NCBI RefSeq assembly: GCF_022921115.1
Contig: NZ_CP095075.1
Coordinates: forward strand, 3,484,001-3,548,000
DNA: 64,000 nucleotides
Reading direction: 5' to 3'
Source of the DNA: Halobacillus amylolyticus
Lineage (GTDB): Bacteria > Bacillota > Bacilli > Bacillales > Halobacillaceae
Shown here piece after piece: positions 27,216-37,548 of this stretch. The stretch's first letter is position 1. Every line of letters starts with the position of its first letter. A program made the translations under genes and the position numbers. Under the pieces are notes generated by a model. It worked only from the letters and a program-made list of their open reading frames with translations, was not told the origin of the DNA and ran no database searches.

Positions 27216-29129
27216 ATGAATGACAGGCAAAAAGAACTAGTACGTACGTTGATCCTGAACTCAAACGAATTTAGCCATGTGCAAGATTTATCCTTATCTC
27301 TCGATTGTTCAGAAAAAACGGTGCGTAATGACTTGAAGGTCGTGGAAGAGTTTTTGAGTGAATATCCCAGTGCTACACTTGTCCGTAAACCAGGTGCCGG
27401 TGTACATCTGTCCATCGAAGCGGAAGAAAAGTCCCGCTTGTTCGATCGGCTCTCGCAATCTAAACCGAAGTCTCAAGAGGATCGTCTGATTGAAATTACG
27501 TATCAGTTACTGGTCAGTGGTCGTCCTGTGACATTGAATGATCTGGCTGAGCAGTATTATATGAATAAACCTACGATTAAAGCCGATTTGAACCAGATTT
27601 CACGGTGGCTTGAGAAGTTTGAACTTGAGTTGATTTCTAAACAGCGTCTTGGCCATATCGTTAAAGGCGGAGAATTGCAGAAGCGCAATGCGTTAGCTCG
27701 TCTTCCGGAAATTGTCTCCTCTACTTTTACAAAAAGTACGGAGATGTTGAATCTATTCCCTGCGAGCGAAGTGAATGTCGTGCGTAAGCTGCTTGGTGAC
27801 ATGCAGCATCATTTTTCCGTTATTTCTACGGAGGGTGATTTTGAGAGCCTGCTTATTCATGTACTCGTGATGATTAAACGGACGACACAGCGATCTCCGA
27901 TTACGCTTGAAGACTCGATGGGCTCGTCGATTTCTGAAACGGAGGAGTACGGGATTGCAACTTGGTTCTTGAACCGGTTAGAACGGATGCTTCGGATGTC
28001 CTTTCCAGAAGATGAACGAAAATACTTCACGAGACACCTTCTCAGTAGTAAGAGAAACCACTATTCATCCGAAAGAACTTCCAATATTCTAGTAGCTAAA
28101 GTTGTCGATCAACTGATTTTTCAATTAGAGAATGTTACGATGATTGATTTTTCGAATGACCGAACCTTGAATGACGGTCTCCATACTCACCTGGAATCGA
28201 CCATCAATCGCCTTCATTATGGCTTCACGATTCATAATCCGATGTTAGATGAAATTAAGAAAATGTACCCGTATATGTTCAGTATGGTAGTTCTCTCTCT
28301 TGAGAAAGTCGAGCAAGCACACGACCTAATCATTCCGGAAGACGAGGCGGCTTATCTGGTCCTGCATTTTCAAGCCTCCATCGAACGGTTACAAAAACAA
28401 CGAAATAAATTGAAGAAGGTGCTGATCGTTTGTGATTTGGGTGTTGGCATGTCTCATTTGCTGCAAGCGAAATTAGAACAAACGTATAAAGGATTCGATA
28501 TCATTGGTTGTATAGGGGAATGGGAAATCGATGACGTATTGAATCAGTCATCCGTCGATCTCATCATCTCTACAAAACCACTACAAAACATCGAAGTCCC
28601 CATCATCGTTGTTTCGCCCCTTTTGGAAGCAGAAGACAAAAAACGATTGGATCAGTCCTTGAAAGCTATGGAACGAGGGAATAGTGAGGAAAAAGGGTTG
28701 GGTGCAATCGGACGCTTACTAGATGAAGAGTCCATCTTCCTTGATGTCAAACTTGAACATCGGTTTGAAGTCGTTGAAATGCTGGCAAATGGTCTAGTAG
28801 AGAAGGAAAGGGTCACGGAGGCCTTTCCACATAACGCCTTAGTACGAGAGCGCTCGTCTGCTACTTCCATTGGAGGTGGAGTCGCCATCCCCCATGCCCA
28901 CCCCGAAGAAGTTCAACGTTCAACTGTCGCTCTGGCCATCCTTCACAAACCATTAGAATGGGGGAGTGAGCAAGTTTCGATTGTGTTCCTTTTGGCCATG
29001 ACGAAGGAAGATAAAACGATGACAAAAACGCTTATTCAAACGATATCAAACATCAGTAGGAGACCTGACCTAATCCAAAAGTTAATAAGGGCACAAGAGG
29101 TTGCATCTGTATGCCGACTGTTACATTAA
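27216..29129 (+). CDS. manR: ManR-like mannose operon activator (PRD, EIIB, EIIA domains)
   Basis: 637 residues. N-terminal helix-turn-helix domains (QDLSLSLDCSEKTVRNDLK), two PRDs in the middle, an EIIB-like segment (KVLIVCDLGVGMSHLLQAKL) and a C-terminal EIIA domain with GGGVAIPHAHPEE near residue 555. Domain order and length match B. subtilis ManR, and the next gene is ManP-like. ATG 27216 is chosen: GGAAGG lies 8 bases before it, overlapping the alternative GTG 27207. Its phosphorylation by the PTS would switch manP expression. Confidence 0.88.
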   Translation: MNDRQKELVRTLILNSNEFSHVQDLSLSLDCSEKTVRNDLKVVEEFLSEYPSATLVRKPGAGVHLSIEAEEKSRLFDRLSQSKPKSQEDRLIEITYQLLVSGRPVTLNDLAEQYYMNKPTIKADLNQISRWLEKFELELISKQRLGHIVKGGELQKRNALARLPEIVSSTFTKSTEMLNLFPASEVNVVRKLLGDMQHHFSVISTEGDFESLLIHVLVMIKRTTQRSPITLEDSMGSSISETEEYGIATWFLNRLERMLRMSFPEDERKYFTRHLLSSKRNHYSSERTSNILVAKVVDQLIFQLENVTMIDFSNDRTLNDGLHTHLESTINRLHYGFTIHNPMLDEIKKMYPYMFSMVVLSLEKVEQAHDLIIPEDEAAYLVLHFQASIERLQKQRNKLKKVLIVCDLGVGMSHLLQAKLEQTYKGFDIIGCIGEWEIDDVLNQSSVDLIISTKPLQNIEVPIIVVSPLLEAEDKKRLDQSLKAMERGNSEEKGLGAIGRLLDEESIFLDVKLEHRFEVVEMLANGLVEKERVTEAFPHNALVRERSSATSIGGGVAIPHAHPEEVQRSTVALAILHKPLEWGSEQVSIVFLLAMTKEDKTMTKTLIQTISNISRRPDLIQKLIRAQEVASVCRLLH

Positions 29130-29172
29130 TAATTCATTTTTACCGTAGTTCCGGTAAAAATGAATTATTTTT
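29127..29172 (+). terminator. Long hairpin between manR and manP
   Basis: An 18-bp near-perfect stem (AATAATTCATTTTTACCG and its complement) with a 6-base loop and a T6 tail. It overlaps the manR stop codon. It separates regulator and transporter transcripts. Confidence 0.88.
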
Positions 29173-29228
29173 TATGAAGAAATCTGTCGTAAACTAGAGA
29201 TACAAACAGAAGTGAGGGAGGAAACGTT

Positions 29229-31181
29229 ATGAAAGTACTAGCTGTCACTGCTTGTCCAGTCGGGATTGCCCATACCTATATGGCTGCTGAAAATCTCCAG
29301 AAAGCGGGCGAAGAGATGGGGGTCGATATCAAAGTCGAGACGCAAGGTTCTATTGGTGTGGAAAATGAATTGACAGCGAGGGACATCGAGGAAGCAGATG
29401 GGATCATCATTGCGAGTGACAAAGAAGTATCCAAAGAGCGTTTTGCCGGGAAAAAGCTGATCGTTGTCGGTGTTCAGGAAGGGATCCGTCAGCCTGGAAA
29501 ATTAATACAGCGTATTTTGGACGGAAATGTAACCGTTCACAAAGGAGACATGCCGTCAGCTGATGCCATCAAGAAACAAAAGAAGGAAAAGGAAAACCCG
29601 ATCTACCGTCACTTGATGAATGGGGTCTCTTACATGATTCCTTTTATTGTCGTAGGCGGACTACTGATCGCTATTTCCTTAGCTTTAGGGGGCGAACCAA
29701 CGGATGGCGGCCTGGCCATTCCTGAAGACTCGTTCTGGAAACAAATTGAAAGTTTAGGTGCCGCCTCGTTTAGCTTCATGGTGCCCATTTTAGCTGGTTT
29801 TATAGCGGTCAGTATAGCCGATCGTCCAGGTTTAGCCCCGGGTGTTATCGGTGGTTATATTGCTGCAAATGGAAGTTTTTACGGAAGTGAAGCTGGCGCT
29901 GGATTCATCGGTGGGATTATTGCTGGGTTTCTAGCAGGGTATGTTGTGCTGGGAATTAAGAAAATCAAGGTACCTAAATCCGTGCAACCGGTTATGCCGA
30001 TCATTTTCATTCCGATTTTTGGTACATTAATTGTCGGAATGCTGTTCATATTTGTGATTGGTGCACCTGTTGCAGGTATTTTCGAAGGATTGACCCAGTG
30101 GCTTGAAGGGATGCAAGGCACAAGTTCAATCGTACTTGCTCTTATTCTTGGCGGGATGATTGCCATCGATATGGGCGGACCTTTTAATAAAGTGGCCTTT
30201 CTATTCGGAGCGGCCATGATTGCGGAAGGAAACTATGAGATCATGGGACCGATCGCGGTTGCCATTTGTATTCCGCCACTTGGAATGGGACTGGCCACAT
30301 TTTTGAATAAGAAAAAGTATAATCAAGCTGAACGTGAAACCGGAAAAGCGTCCTTCACGATGGGGTTATTCGGGATTACAGAGGGAGCGATTCCTTTTGC
30401 CGCCCAAGATCCTGTTCGCGTGATTCCGAGTATCGTTGTCGGCTCAATGGCCGGATCAGTTGTGGCAATGCTAAGTAGTGTAGGCGACCGTGTCGCCCAC
30501 GGAGGGCCGATTGTTGCTGTCTTAGGAGCTGTCGATAACGTGCTCATGTTCTTCGTAGCAGCGGCAGTTGGTGTAGTGATAACGGCCTTCATGGTAAACG
30601 CTTTGAAAAAAGACGTTGCCCCAGCAAGCGTATCAGCAGGTATAACAACCGATTCTACTTCAAATGGTGAAAATAAAGACTTGGATAATCAACCATCTGA
30701 AGAAAAAGAAGAAGCAGTAGAGATCACGAAACTGACTGATATCACAACACCTGAACTCATCGATACCGATTTGACTGGATCGACCCGCGATGAAGTAATT
30801 GACGAATTGATTCAAACGTTGGCTGCCGAAAACATATTGAATTCACCAGAACCATTTAAAGAAGCCATTTTGAATCGTGAAAAGGAAAGCACTACAGGAC
30901 TAGGCATGAATATCGCCATTCCACACGGCAAATCTTCAGCCGTCAAAAAGCCCGCTGTCGTTTTTGGCATCAAACGTGAAGGTGTCGATTGGGATAGTAT
31001 GGACGGAACGGACGCGAAACTGATTTTCATGATTGCTGTTCCGAAAGAAAGAGAAGGAGACGATCATTTGAAGATTCTCCAAATGCTTTCAAGGCGGTTG
31101 ATGGATGAGAGGTTTAGGGAAGAGTTGTTGAATGTTTCTACGAAAGAAGAAGCTTATAAGTTGCTGGAAACGATACAGTAG
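29229..31181 (+). CDS. manP: PTS mannose/fructose-type EIIBCA transporter, ManP-like
   Basis: 650 residues, same length and domain order (IIB-IIC-IIA) as B. subtilis ManP. IIB phospho-Cys in TACPVGIAHTYMAAE at residue 9; about ten membrane segments of EIIC from residue 130 (NPIYRHLMNGVSYMIPF start, GITEGAIPFAA near the end); an acidic linker; EIIA with MNIAIPHGKS His near residue 565. Imports and phosphorylates mannose, or possibly fructose. No mannose-6-phosphate isomerase follows. GAGGGAGGAAA lies before the ATG. Confidence 0.92.
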   Translation: MKVLAVTACPVGIAHTYMAAENLQKAGEEMGVDIKVETQGSIGVENELTARDIEEADGIIIASDKEVSKERFAGKKLIVVGVQEGIRQPGKLIQRILDGNVTVHKGDMPSADAIKKQKKEKENPIYRHLMNGVSYMIPFIVVGGLLIAISLALGGEPTDGGLAIPEDSFWKQIESLGAASFSFMVPILAGFIAVSIADRPGLAPGVIGGYIAANGSFYGSEAGAGFIGGIIAGFLAGYVVLGIKKIKVPKSVQPVMPIIFIPIFGTLIVGMLFIFVIGAPVAGIFEGLTQWLEGMQGTSSIVLALILGGMIAIDMGGPFNKVAFLFGAAMIAEGNYEIMGPIAVAICIPPLGMGLATFLNKKKYNQAERETGKASFTMGLFGITEGAIPFAAQDPVRVIPSIVVGSMAGSVVAMLSSVGDRVAHGGPIVAVLGAVDNVLMFFVAAAVGVVITAFMVNALKKDVAPASVSAGITTDSTSNGENKDLDNQPSEEKEEAVEITKLTDITTPELIDTDLTGSTRDEVIDELIQTLAAENILNSPEPFKEAILNREKESTTGLGMNIAIPHGKSSAVKKPAVVFGIKREGVDWDSMDGTDAKLIFMIAVPKEREGDDHLKILQMLSRRLMDERFREELLNVSTKEEAYKLLETIQ

Positions 31182-31183
31182 GA

Positions 31184-31216
31184 AAAGCGAGCAGAGTAGA
31201 TCTCTGTTCGCTTTTT
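31184..31216 (+). terminator. Terminator of manP
   Basis: AAAGCGAGCAGAG / CTCTGTTCGCTTT stem followed by TT; strong. Confidence 0.88.
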
Positions 31217-31448
31217 AGCTTTTTAGAAAAGGGGGAGGTAACTTATCTCTTGGTAATGAGTTAGAAACTCGAATCAATTAGCACTTACATACACCGTGTA
31301 TTTTTCGAAGGGGAGACCCAAGCTAATTAGGTAAGACATTGAACAAGGAGTCTAGGGACAGACGTTTTTTGGTAACGATCCCTGGAATGAAAAGTCAGGT
31401 ATTAATTACTGGATCTATTTAACTATTTTTTAATTTTCTGATAATAAC

Positions 31449-31490
31449 TTTGTTTGTTCAGTGGATAAACTAATGAAGTGCAGTTATAAT
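31449..31490 (+). promoter_or_regulatory. Xylanase promoter with XylR-type operator
   Basis: A 25-bp operator TTTGTTTG-N9-TAAACTAA (31449-31473) matches the geometry of the B. subtilis xyl operator (TTAGTTTG-N9-CAAACTAA). It covers the -35 box TGGATA (31462-31467), 17 bases before a perfect TATAAT (31485-31490). Binding would block RNA polymerase directly. Between the manP terminator and here I see nothing else. Confidence 0.8.
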
Positions 31491-31503
31491 GAAAGTGCTT
31501 ACA
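31490..31503 (+). promoter_or_regulatory. cre site in the xylanase promoter
   Basis: TGAAAGTGCTTACA, 13 of 14 matches to the CcpA consensus, starting at the last base of the -10 box and covering the predicted transcription start. Confidence 0.65.
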
Positions 31504-31591
31504 TAAAGAGGGAAGATCTTAATGTTTAGAAGGACTTTCCCCTTTAGCTGTAGCAATTAACTATAAAAGGGGGGGCAGAGCAATTTTATAA

Positions 31592-32788
<1,197 letters not shown>

Positions 32789-32876
32789 TAGTCGTCGAGT
32801 CCTTTCCAGGGAGCAAAGATAGTGTAGTAAAGTATCATTTCGATTCACAGGCAAAGGAAAACATGTTTCTTTGGAG

Positions 32877-32926
32877 AAAAGCAAAGCCGGGTGACTATAA
32901 ACTGTCCGAGCGGCTTTGCTTTTTTA
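32877..32926 (+). terminator. Terminator of the xylanase gene
   Basis: AAAGCAAAGCCG / CGGCTTTGCTTT stem with T-tail. Confidence 0.88.
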
Positions 32927-32943
32927 CTTAACCTGCACCAAAC

Positions 32944-32985
32944 TTAGTTCATCCACTGTACAAACTAAGTTACAATTGATACAAT
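32944..32985 (+). promoter_or_regulatory. Xylose permease promoter with XylR-type operator
   Basis: Operator TTAGTTCA-N9-CAAACTAA (32944-32968); the right arm equals the B. subtilis one. The -35 box TGTACA (32957-32962) is inside it, 17 bases before TACAAT (32980-32985). The distance from operator to -10 is the same as at the xylanase promoter. Confidence 0.8.
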
Positions 32986-32992
32986 GACTTCA

Positions 32993-33006
32993 TGAAAACG
33001 ATTACT
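32993..33006 (+). promoter_or_regulatory. cre site at the xylose permease transcription start
   Basis: TGAAAACGATTACT, 13 of 14 matches to the CcpA consensus, just downstream of the -10 box. Confidence 0.68.
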
Positions 33007-33010
33007 TTAA

Positions 33011-33046
33011 GGAGGGGAGGAAAGAGTAGCCTTTCGTTTCTACTCT
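33011..33046 (+). promoter_or_regulatory. Distant ribosome binding site with intervening hairpin
   Basis: The only strong ribosome binding site, GGAGGGGAGG (33011-33020), is 34 bases before ATG 33055. Between them AGAGTAG (33023-33029) and CTACTCT (33040-33046) form a 7-bp hairpin. Folding it would bring the site to about 10 bases from the start. Confidence 0.5.
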
Positions 33047-33054
33047 GCTAGATA

Positions 33055-34479
33055 ATGAAAAAACATAAACGTGTTTATATCGTATTAATTACTCTTGTTG
33101 CAACGTTGGGTGGGTTATTATTTGGTTATGATACAGCGGTTATATCTGGTGCTGAAGGTTCCTTACAGATTTATTTTGCTGAAAGTTTAGATTTAAGTTC
33201 ACTTGCACATGGTTTAACTGTATCAAGTGCTTTAATTGGATGTATCATCGGCGGATTATTATCCGGGTATTTTTCTACCCGGTTTGGACGTAAATATACC
33301 TTAATCTTGGCAGCCGCTTTATTTTTAATTTCGGCCTTGGGTTCTGCATATCCGGAGTGGCTGTTTTTTACTTACGGCGAACCTAGTTATGCCCTTCTTT
33401 TCACGTTTAATCTATACCGTATTATTGGTGGGATTGGTGTTGGACTCGCGTCTGCTGTTTCTCCAATGTATATTGGAGAGATTGCGCCATCACGTATTAG
33501 AGGGCGCTTAGTCTCACTGAATCAATTTGCTATTATTTTTGGTATGCTCGTTGTTTATTTTGTTAATTGGGGAATTGCCAGAGGACAAACTTCACAATGG
33601 ATTAATGAAGTTGGCTGGAGGTATATGTTTGCGTCTGAGGCAATCCCAGCACTTTTATTTCTCCTACTTTTATTTACTGTGCCAGAAACACCAAGGTATT
33701 TGGCTTCCCAAAATAAAAACGGAGAGGCGCTGAAGGTTCTATCTAAAATCTATGATAAATCAGTGGCAAAATCCACTTTGGCTGAGATTAATCATTCTTT
33801 CGATATGAAAAAAGGGAGATTGTTCTCCTTTGGTGTAGCCATTGTAGTAGTTGGAATTTTGTTATCCGTCTTTCAACAGTTCGTTGGAATCAACGTGGCA
33901 TTATACTACGCTCCACGTATTTTTGAAAGTATGGGCGCTGGACGCGATGCTTCGATGTTCCAAACAATTATTATGGGATTAGTTAACGTGATCTTTACGG
34001 TTATCGCGATTGTGAGTGTGGATAAATTTGGCCGAAAGCCTTTACTAATTATAGGCTCGGTTGGGATGACGGTGGGAATGTTTGGCGTAGCCGGCATGGC
34101 TTATGCCAATGCTATAGGAATCGCAACACTCATCTTCATCATTATTTATACAGCTTCTTTTATGATGTCCTGGGGTCCAGTAGTATGGGTGTTAATTTCT
34201 GAGATTTTTCCAAATAAAATTAGAGGAAAGGCTGTTGCTATTGCCGTAGCTGCACAATGGGCAGCGAATTACCTTGTTTCCTCCACGTATCCAATGATGA
34301 TGGAGTTTAGCGGGGGACTAACATATACTTTTTATGGAGTTATGAGTATTCTCTCCGCGTTATTTGTGTGGAAGTTTGTCCCAGAAACAAAGGGGAAATC
34401 ATTAGAACAATTAGAGATGAGATTGAAAGATGGGAGCGCGAAAGGGAAATTTCAGAAGGCATCTGGGCATTCGAATTAA
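33055..34479 (+). CDS. D-xylose:proton symporter, MFS sugar porter family
   Basis: 474 residues, twelve membrane segments. Sugar porter signatures: LGGLLFGYDTAVISGA at the N-terminus, RFGRKYTL and KFGRKPLLI loop motifs, PETPRYLA, QQFVGINVALYYAPRIF and PETKGKSLEQLE at the C-terminus. It resembles XylE/AraE-type porters. Between xylanase and XylR, under its own XylR operator and cre site, it most likely imports xylose. No start codon closer to the ribosome binding site exists in frame, and the family N-terminus begins here. Confidence 0.93.
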   Translation: MKKHKRVYIVLITLVATLGGLLFGYDTAVISGAEGSLQIYFAESLDLSSLAHGLTVSSALIGCIIGGLLSGYFSTRFGRKYTLILAAALFLISALGSAYPEWLFFTYGEPSYALLFTFNLYRIIGGIGVGLASAVSPMYIGEIAPSRIRGRLVSLNQFAIIFGMLVVYFVNWGIARGQTSQWINEVGWRYMFASEAIPALLFLLLLFTVPETPRYLASQNKNGEALKVLSKIYDKSVAKSTLAEINHSFDMKKGRLFSFGVAIVVVGILLSVFQQFVGINVALYYAPRIFESMGAGRDASMFQTIIMGLVNVIFTVIAIVSVDKFGRKPLLIIGSVGMTVGMFGVAGMAYANAIGIATLIFIIIYTASFMMSWGPVVWVLISEIFPNKIRGKAVAIAVAAQWAANYLVSSTYPMMMEFSGGLTYTFYGVMSILSALFVWKFVPETKGKSLEQLEMRLKDGSAKGKFQKASGHSN

Positions 34480-34493
34480 TATTACCCCTTAAT

Positions 34494-34523
34494 AAAGAGC
34501 CGTTTATGGTGGACGGCTCTTTA
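34494..34523 (+). terminator. Terminator between xylose permease and xylR1
   Basis: AAAGAGCCGT / ACGGCTCTTT perfect stem with a 9-base loop between converging genes. Likely works for both strands. Confidence 0.85.
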
Positions 34524-34537
34524 CTAATTTTCTAAGT

Positions 34538-35695
34538 TTAAAATGTTGTTGTGATAAATTTTTCAACCATAAAGCGGGAAGTTCCTAATGAAGTAGAATA
34601 AGGGGTTAAAGAAGAAAATGTTATTTCTACTTCCTGTTTATGAAAGTCTAATGTGTTTCGGTTAATCGCCTTCCTGACAGGTTCGTTTAATAGGTTTTTA
34701 GCCAGTGCCAAGCGATTTCCGATAACCACTTTCTTGGGATTAAATATATTTAAAATATTACTTACTCCTGCACCGAGGTAATCACCGATTTTCTCGAATA
34801 GAACCTTTATCTCAGGGTTTGTTTCAGCCTCCTGGATGAGGGATTCTAGACTAAGTCCCTTAGACGGGCCCAGAGTCTTTTCAGCTTCTAATAATAAAGC
34901 TTTTTCAGAAGCATACATTTCCCAGCAGCCTTGACTTCCACAGGAACATTTCCTGCCGTCGATGTCGATCATCATATGTCCTAGCTCCCCGGAATATCCT
35001 TCTTCACCTCTATAGATCTTTCCATCAATAATCAGACCCACACCTATGCCAATCCCGGCACTTACGTAGACGATGTTATTTGACATGGAAGAGGAAGAGC
35101 TATATTTCTTTTCTCCATAGGCGCCCGCATTCGCTTCATTCTCAACCGTTACAGGGATATCAAATGTATTCTCTAACTCACCCTTTAAATGAACATTTTC
35201 CCATCCCAAGTTTGGGGCGAACAGAACCGTCCCTTGATGATTAACAATTCCTGGAACACCTACACCAATCCCGATAATTCCATAAGGGGAGGAGGGGGCA
35301 TCTTCTATTAACCTTTGTATCGTCTTAATGATGATGGGAAGCACCTGTGCCAGGTCATACACCGAAATACTCTGTCTTTGTTCGGCTACCATTTCTCCAT
35401 TTAAATTTGTTAATACACCTAAAATATAATTCACCCCTACATTGATCCCAATTGAGTATGCTGCTTTTTCGTTAAAAAGCAGCATAACGGGTCTTCTTCC
35501 ACCGCTTGAAGACCCTGGTCCATACTCATATATAATCTCGTTATCAATTAACTCTGTCGACAAAGAAGATACTGTACCTTTAGCCATTCCTAGTTTCTTA
35601 GCTATAGACGTACGAGATAGAGGGGCATGGTCAATGATGGTTTGCAATATTTCAATCTTATTTTGCGATTTAATGGATTGTTGATACGAAGACAT
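34538..35695 (-). CDS. xylR: XylR-type ROK family repressor (copy 1)
   Basis: 385 residues from ATG 35695, with TTGGAGG upstream. N-terminal winged helix-turn-helix (TSIAKKLGMAKGTVSSLSTELI) and a ROK sugar-sensing domain with VGVGVPGIV..., ENEANAGAYGE, and the zinc-binding CSCGSQGCWE. Such proteins bind xyl operators and release them with xylose. It is about 45-50% identical by eye to the second copy at 37.5-38.7 kb. A weak operator-like TTAGTTTA...CAAATGAA (35769-35792) lies upstream. Confidence 0.92.
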   Translation of the reverse strand: MSSYQQSIKSQNKIEILQTIIDHAPLSRTSIAKKLGMAKGTVSSLSTELIDNEIIYEYGPGSSSGGRRPVMLLFNEKAAYSIGINVGVNYILGVLTNLNGEMVAEQRQSISVYDLAQVLPIIIKTIQRLIEDAPSSPYGIIGIGVGVPGIVNHQGTVLFAPNLGWENVHLKGELENTFDIPVTVENEANAGAYGEKKYSSSSSMSNNIVYVSAGIGIGVGLIIDGKIYRGEEGYSGELGHMMIDIDGRKCSCGSQGCWEMYASEKALLLEAEKTLGPSKGLSLESLIQEAETNPEIKVLFEKIGDYLGAGVSNILNIFNPKKVVIGNRLALAKNLLNEPVRKAINRNTLDFHKQEVEITFSSLTPYSTSLGTSRFMVEKFITTTF

Positions 35696-35849
35696 GAATT
35701 CATTATCCTCCAAACGATCTGTTCACTTATTTTATTCGTACATTGTATCATAAACTACTTATAATTCAGTGTTTAGTTTACCCGTACACAAATGAATATA
35801 ACGGGTATTTAATGGAAATGATCGCTAATCCCATAGTTATCGAATGACA

Positions 35850-35881
35850 AAAATAACCCCAAACTGGACTTTGTTTGGGGT
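35850..35881 (-). terminator. Terminator of the xylR2-xynB operon
   Basis: ACCCCAAAC / GTTTGGGGT stem; on the minus strand it is followed by TATTTTTG. Confidence 0.85.
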
Positions 35882-35904
35882 ACTCTGCTATTTAGAGATA
35901 GATA

Positions 35905-37521
35905 TTAAATAGGACTACTATCTTTATATAGGAAATAATCGAAGTCAGCATACTGGTTTTGCCCAGAGGTGTCTTGGCACTGCATTCCTACAAAAGCTCC
36001 AGTGAAGAACCCTCCACCTTCCACGTAATCATCCGACAGTTTATAGGCGTTGAAGGAGATCGGAATCTCGTTCCACGTTTTACCATCGAATGAATAGGAA
36101 TAAGTATAGGTTGTTGTGTTGACATCTACTCTTAAATAAACGTATTCAACATGCTCCGGAATTTGAATTTTATTAGCAAGAGGCTGGTCAAAAGAAAAAT
36201 GATCGCAAGTTGTCAGGTCTACTATTCTTGAATTTAACTCCTCGTCCCAAGTAATTTGAAGAGCTGTCCAATTTTTTGTATTATAATAGTTTACTAGGCC
36301 AGCTGCCTGTTGAAACGTATTGGGCTCAAAGGATACTTTAGTTTCGGCATAGAACTGGAAGTGCTGCCATCTGCGAGCAACAAAGGCTTGGATGAATCGG
36401 GAAGTTAGCGACTCCCTCCCGTAAATTCTTAAATGACTTGGACGTTCTTCGAGAGATACTATCTCGTTATCCAAAGGGATGCGTAGTGATTGGAAATGGT
36501 TATTCAATTTATTTGAATTAAAGTCATCCTTTTCATCATAGCCTTTATCCCATTGTACTTCCTCTATCATGGGGCCTTCTATCTCAGAAGAAGGTTGATT
36601 TCCCCCTACTACATAAGGCCAATCACTATTCCATTCCAGGCGTTGGATTGCTGTCTCTCTCCCTAGTGGGCAATAACCCCGTGGATCTAAAAGAGCGTCT
36701 GTTTCTTTAGGTAGGGGGCGGCCTGTGAGATGAACAAGAAACCATTCGTCTGTATGAGTATGGACAATGGAAGCGTGTCCTGCTTTTTGTAATGGGTTAC
36801 GTGGGTAAGGCCAGGTTGTTATAAGTGGGTTATCTGGATGAACCTCATAGGGACCTTTGAGGCTGTTGGATCGTGCAATGGTCGCCTGATGTTCAAATTT
36901 CGTCCCGCCTTCAGCCGTCAAAAGGTAATAATAGTCGTTCATCTTGTAGATATGTGGAGCTTCAGTGAGCTTCACATCTGTTCCCTTAAAGATGATTTCC
37001 GGTCGTCCTACTAATTTTTGCTGAGAAGGGCTATATTCCTGGAGGCTGATCCCATAAAAGTTGTGATGACCAACGCGGTGATCCCAGACCATATTAACTA
37101 AGTATTTCTTTCCGTCTTCATCGTGAAACAGGGAAGGATCAAACCCGGAACTATTAAGGTAGATAGGATCAGACCAATCCCCGTCGATACTTTCACATGT
37201 AACGAGATAATTATGAGAATCTTTCCATTGACCATCGACGACTTTAACATCTGTATAAATGAGCCAAAATTGTCCGTCATGATAAGATAAAGCCGGGGCC
37301 CAGATTCCACCAGAATCAGGATTGCCTTTCATGTTCAATTGGTTTAAACGGTTTAATGGCCTAGAAACTAAACGCCAATTTTTCAAGTCTTTGGAATGGT
37401 AGATTCCTACTCCAGGAAACCACTCAAAAGTGGATACGGCAATATAATAATCTTCTCCTGCACGACAAATACACGGATCTGGATTAAATCCAGTTAAAAT
37501 TGGGTTTAAAATTTTAGACAT
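35905..37521 (-). CDS. xynB: Beta-xylosidase, GH43 family
   Basis: 538 residues, no signal peptide, so intracellular. The five-bladed GH43 domain begins with [21 protein letters not shown] (base Asp), has [19 protein letters not shown] in the middle and [10 protein letters not shown] with the acid Glu; a C-terminal beta-sandwich domain typical of the larger GH43 xylosidases follows from about residue 335. It would split xylooligosaccharides brought in by the ABC system to xylose. It follows xylR2 by 27 bases on the same strand, with AAAGGAG before the ATG. Confidence 0.95.
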   Translation of the reverse strand: MSKILNPILTGFNPDPCICRAGEDYYIAVSTFEWFPGVGIYHSKDLKNWRLVSRPLNRLNQLNMKGNPDSGGIWAPALSYHDGQFWLIYTDVKVVDGQWKDSHNYLVTCESIDGDWSDPIYLNSSGFDPSLFHDEDGKKYLVNMVWDHRVGHHNFYGISLQEYSPSQQKLVGRPEIIFKGTDVKLTEAPHIYKMNDYYYLLTAEGGTKFEHQATIARSNSLKGPYEVHPDNPLITTWPYPRNPLQKAGHASIVHTHTDEWFLVHLTGRPLPKETDALLDPRGYCPLGRETAIQRLEWNSDWPYVVGGNQPSSEIEGPMIEEVQWDKGYDEKDDFNSNKLNNHFQSLRIPLDNEIVSLEERPSHLRIYGRESLTSRFIQAFVARRWQHFQFYAETKVSFEPNTFQQAAGLVNYYNTKNWTALQITWDEELNSRIVDLTTCDHFSFDQPLANKIQIPEHVEYVYLRVDVNTTTYTYSYSFDGKTWNEIPISFNAYKLSDDYVEGGGFFTGAFVGMQCQDTSGQNQYADFDYFLYKDSSPI

Positions 37522-37548
37522 TTACAGATCTCCTTTTAATAATATTTA

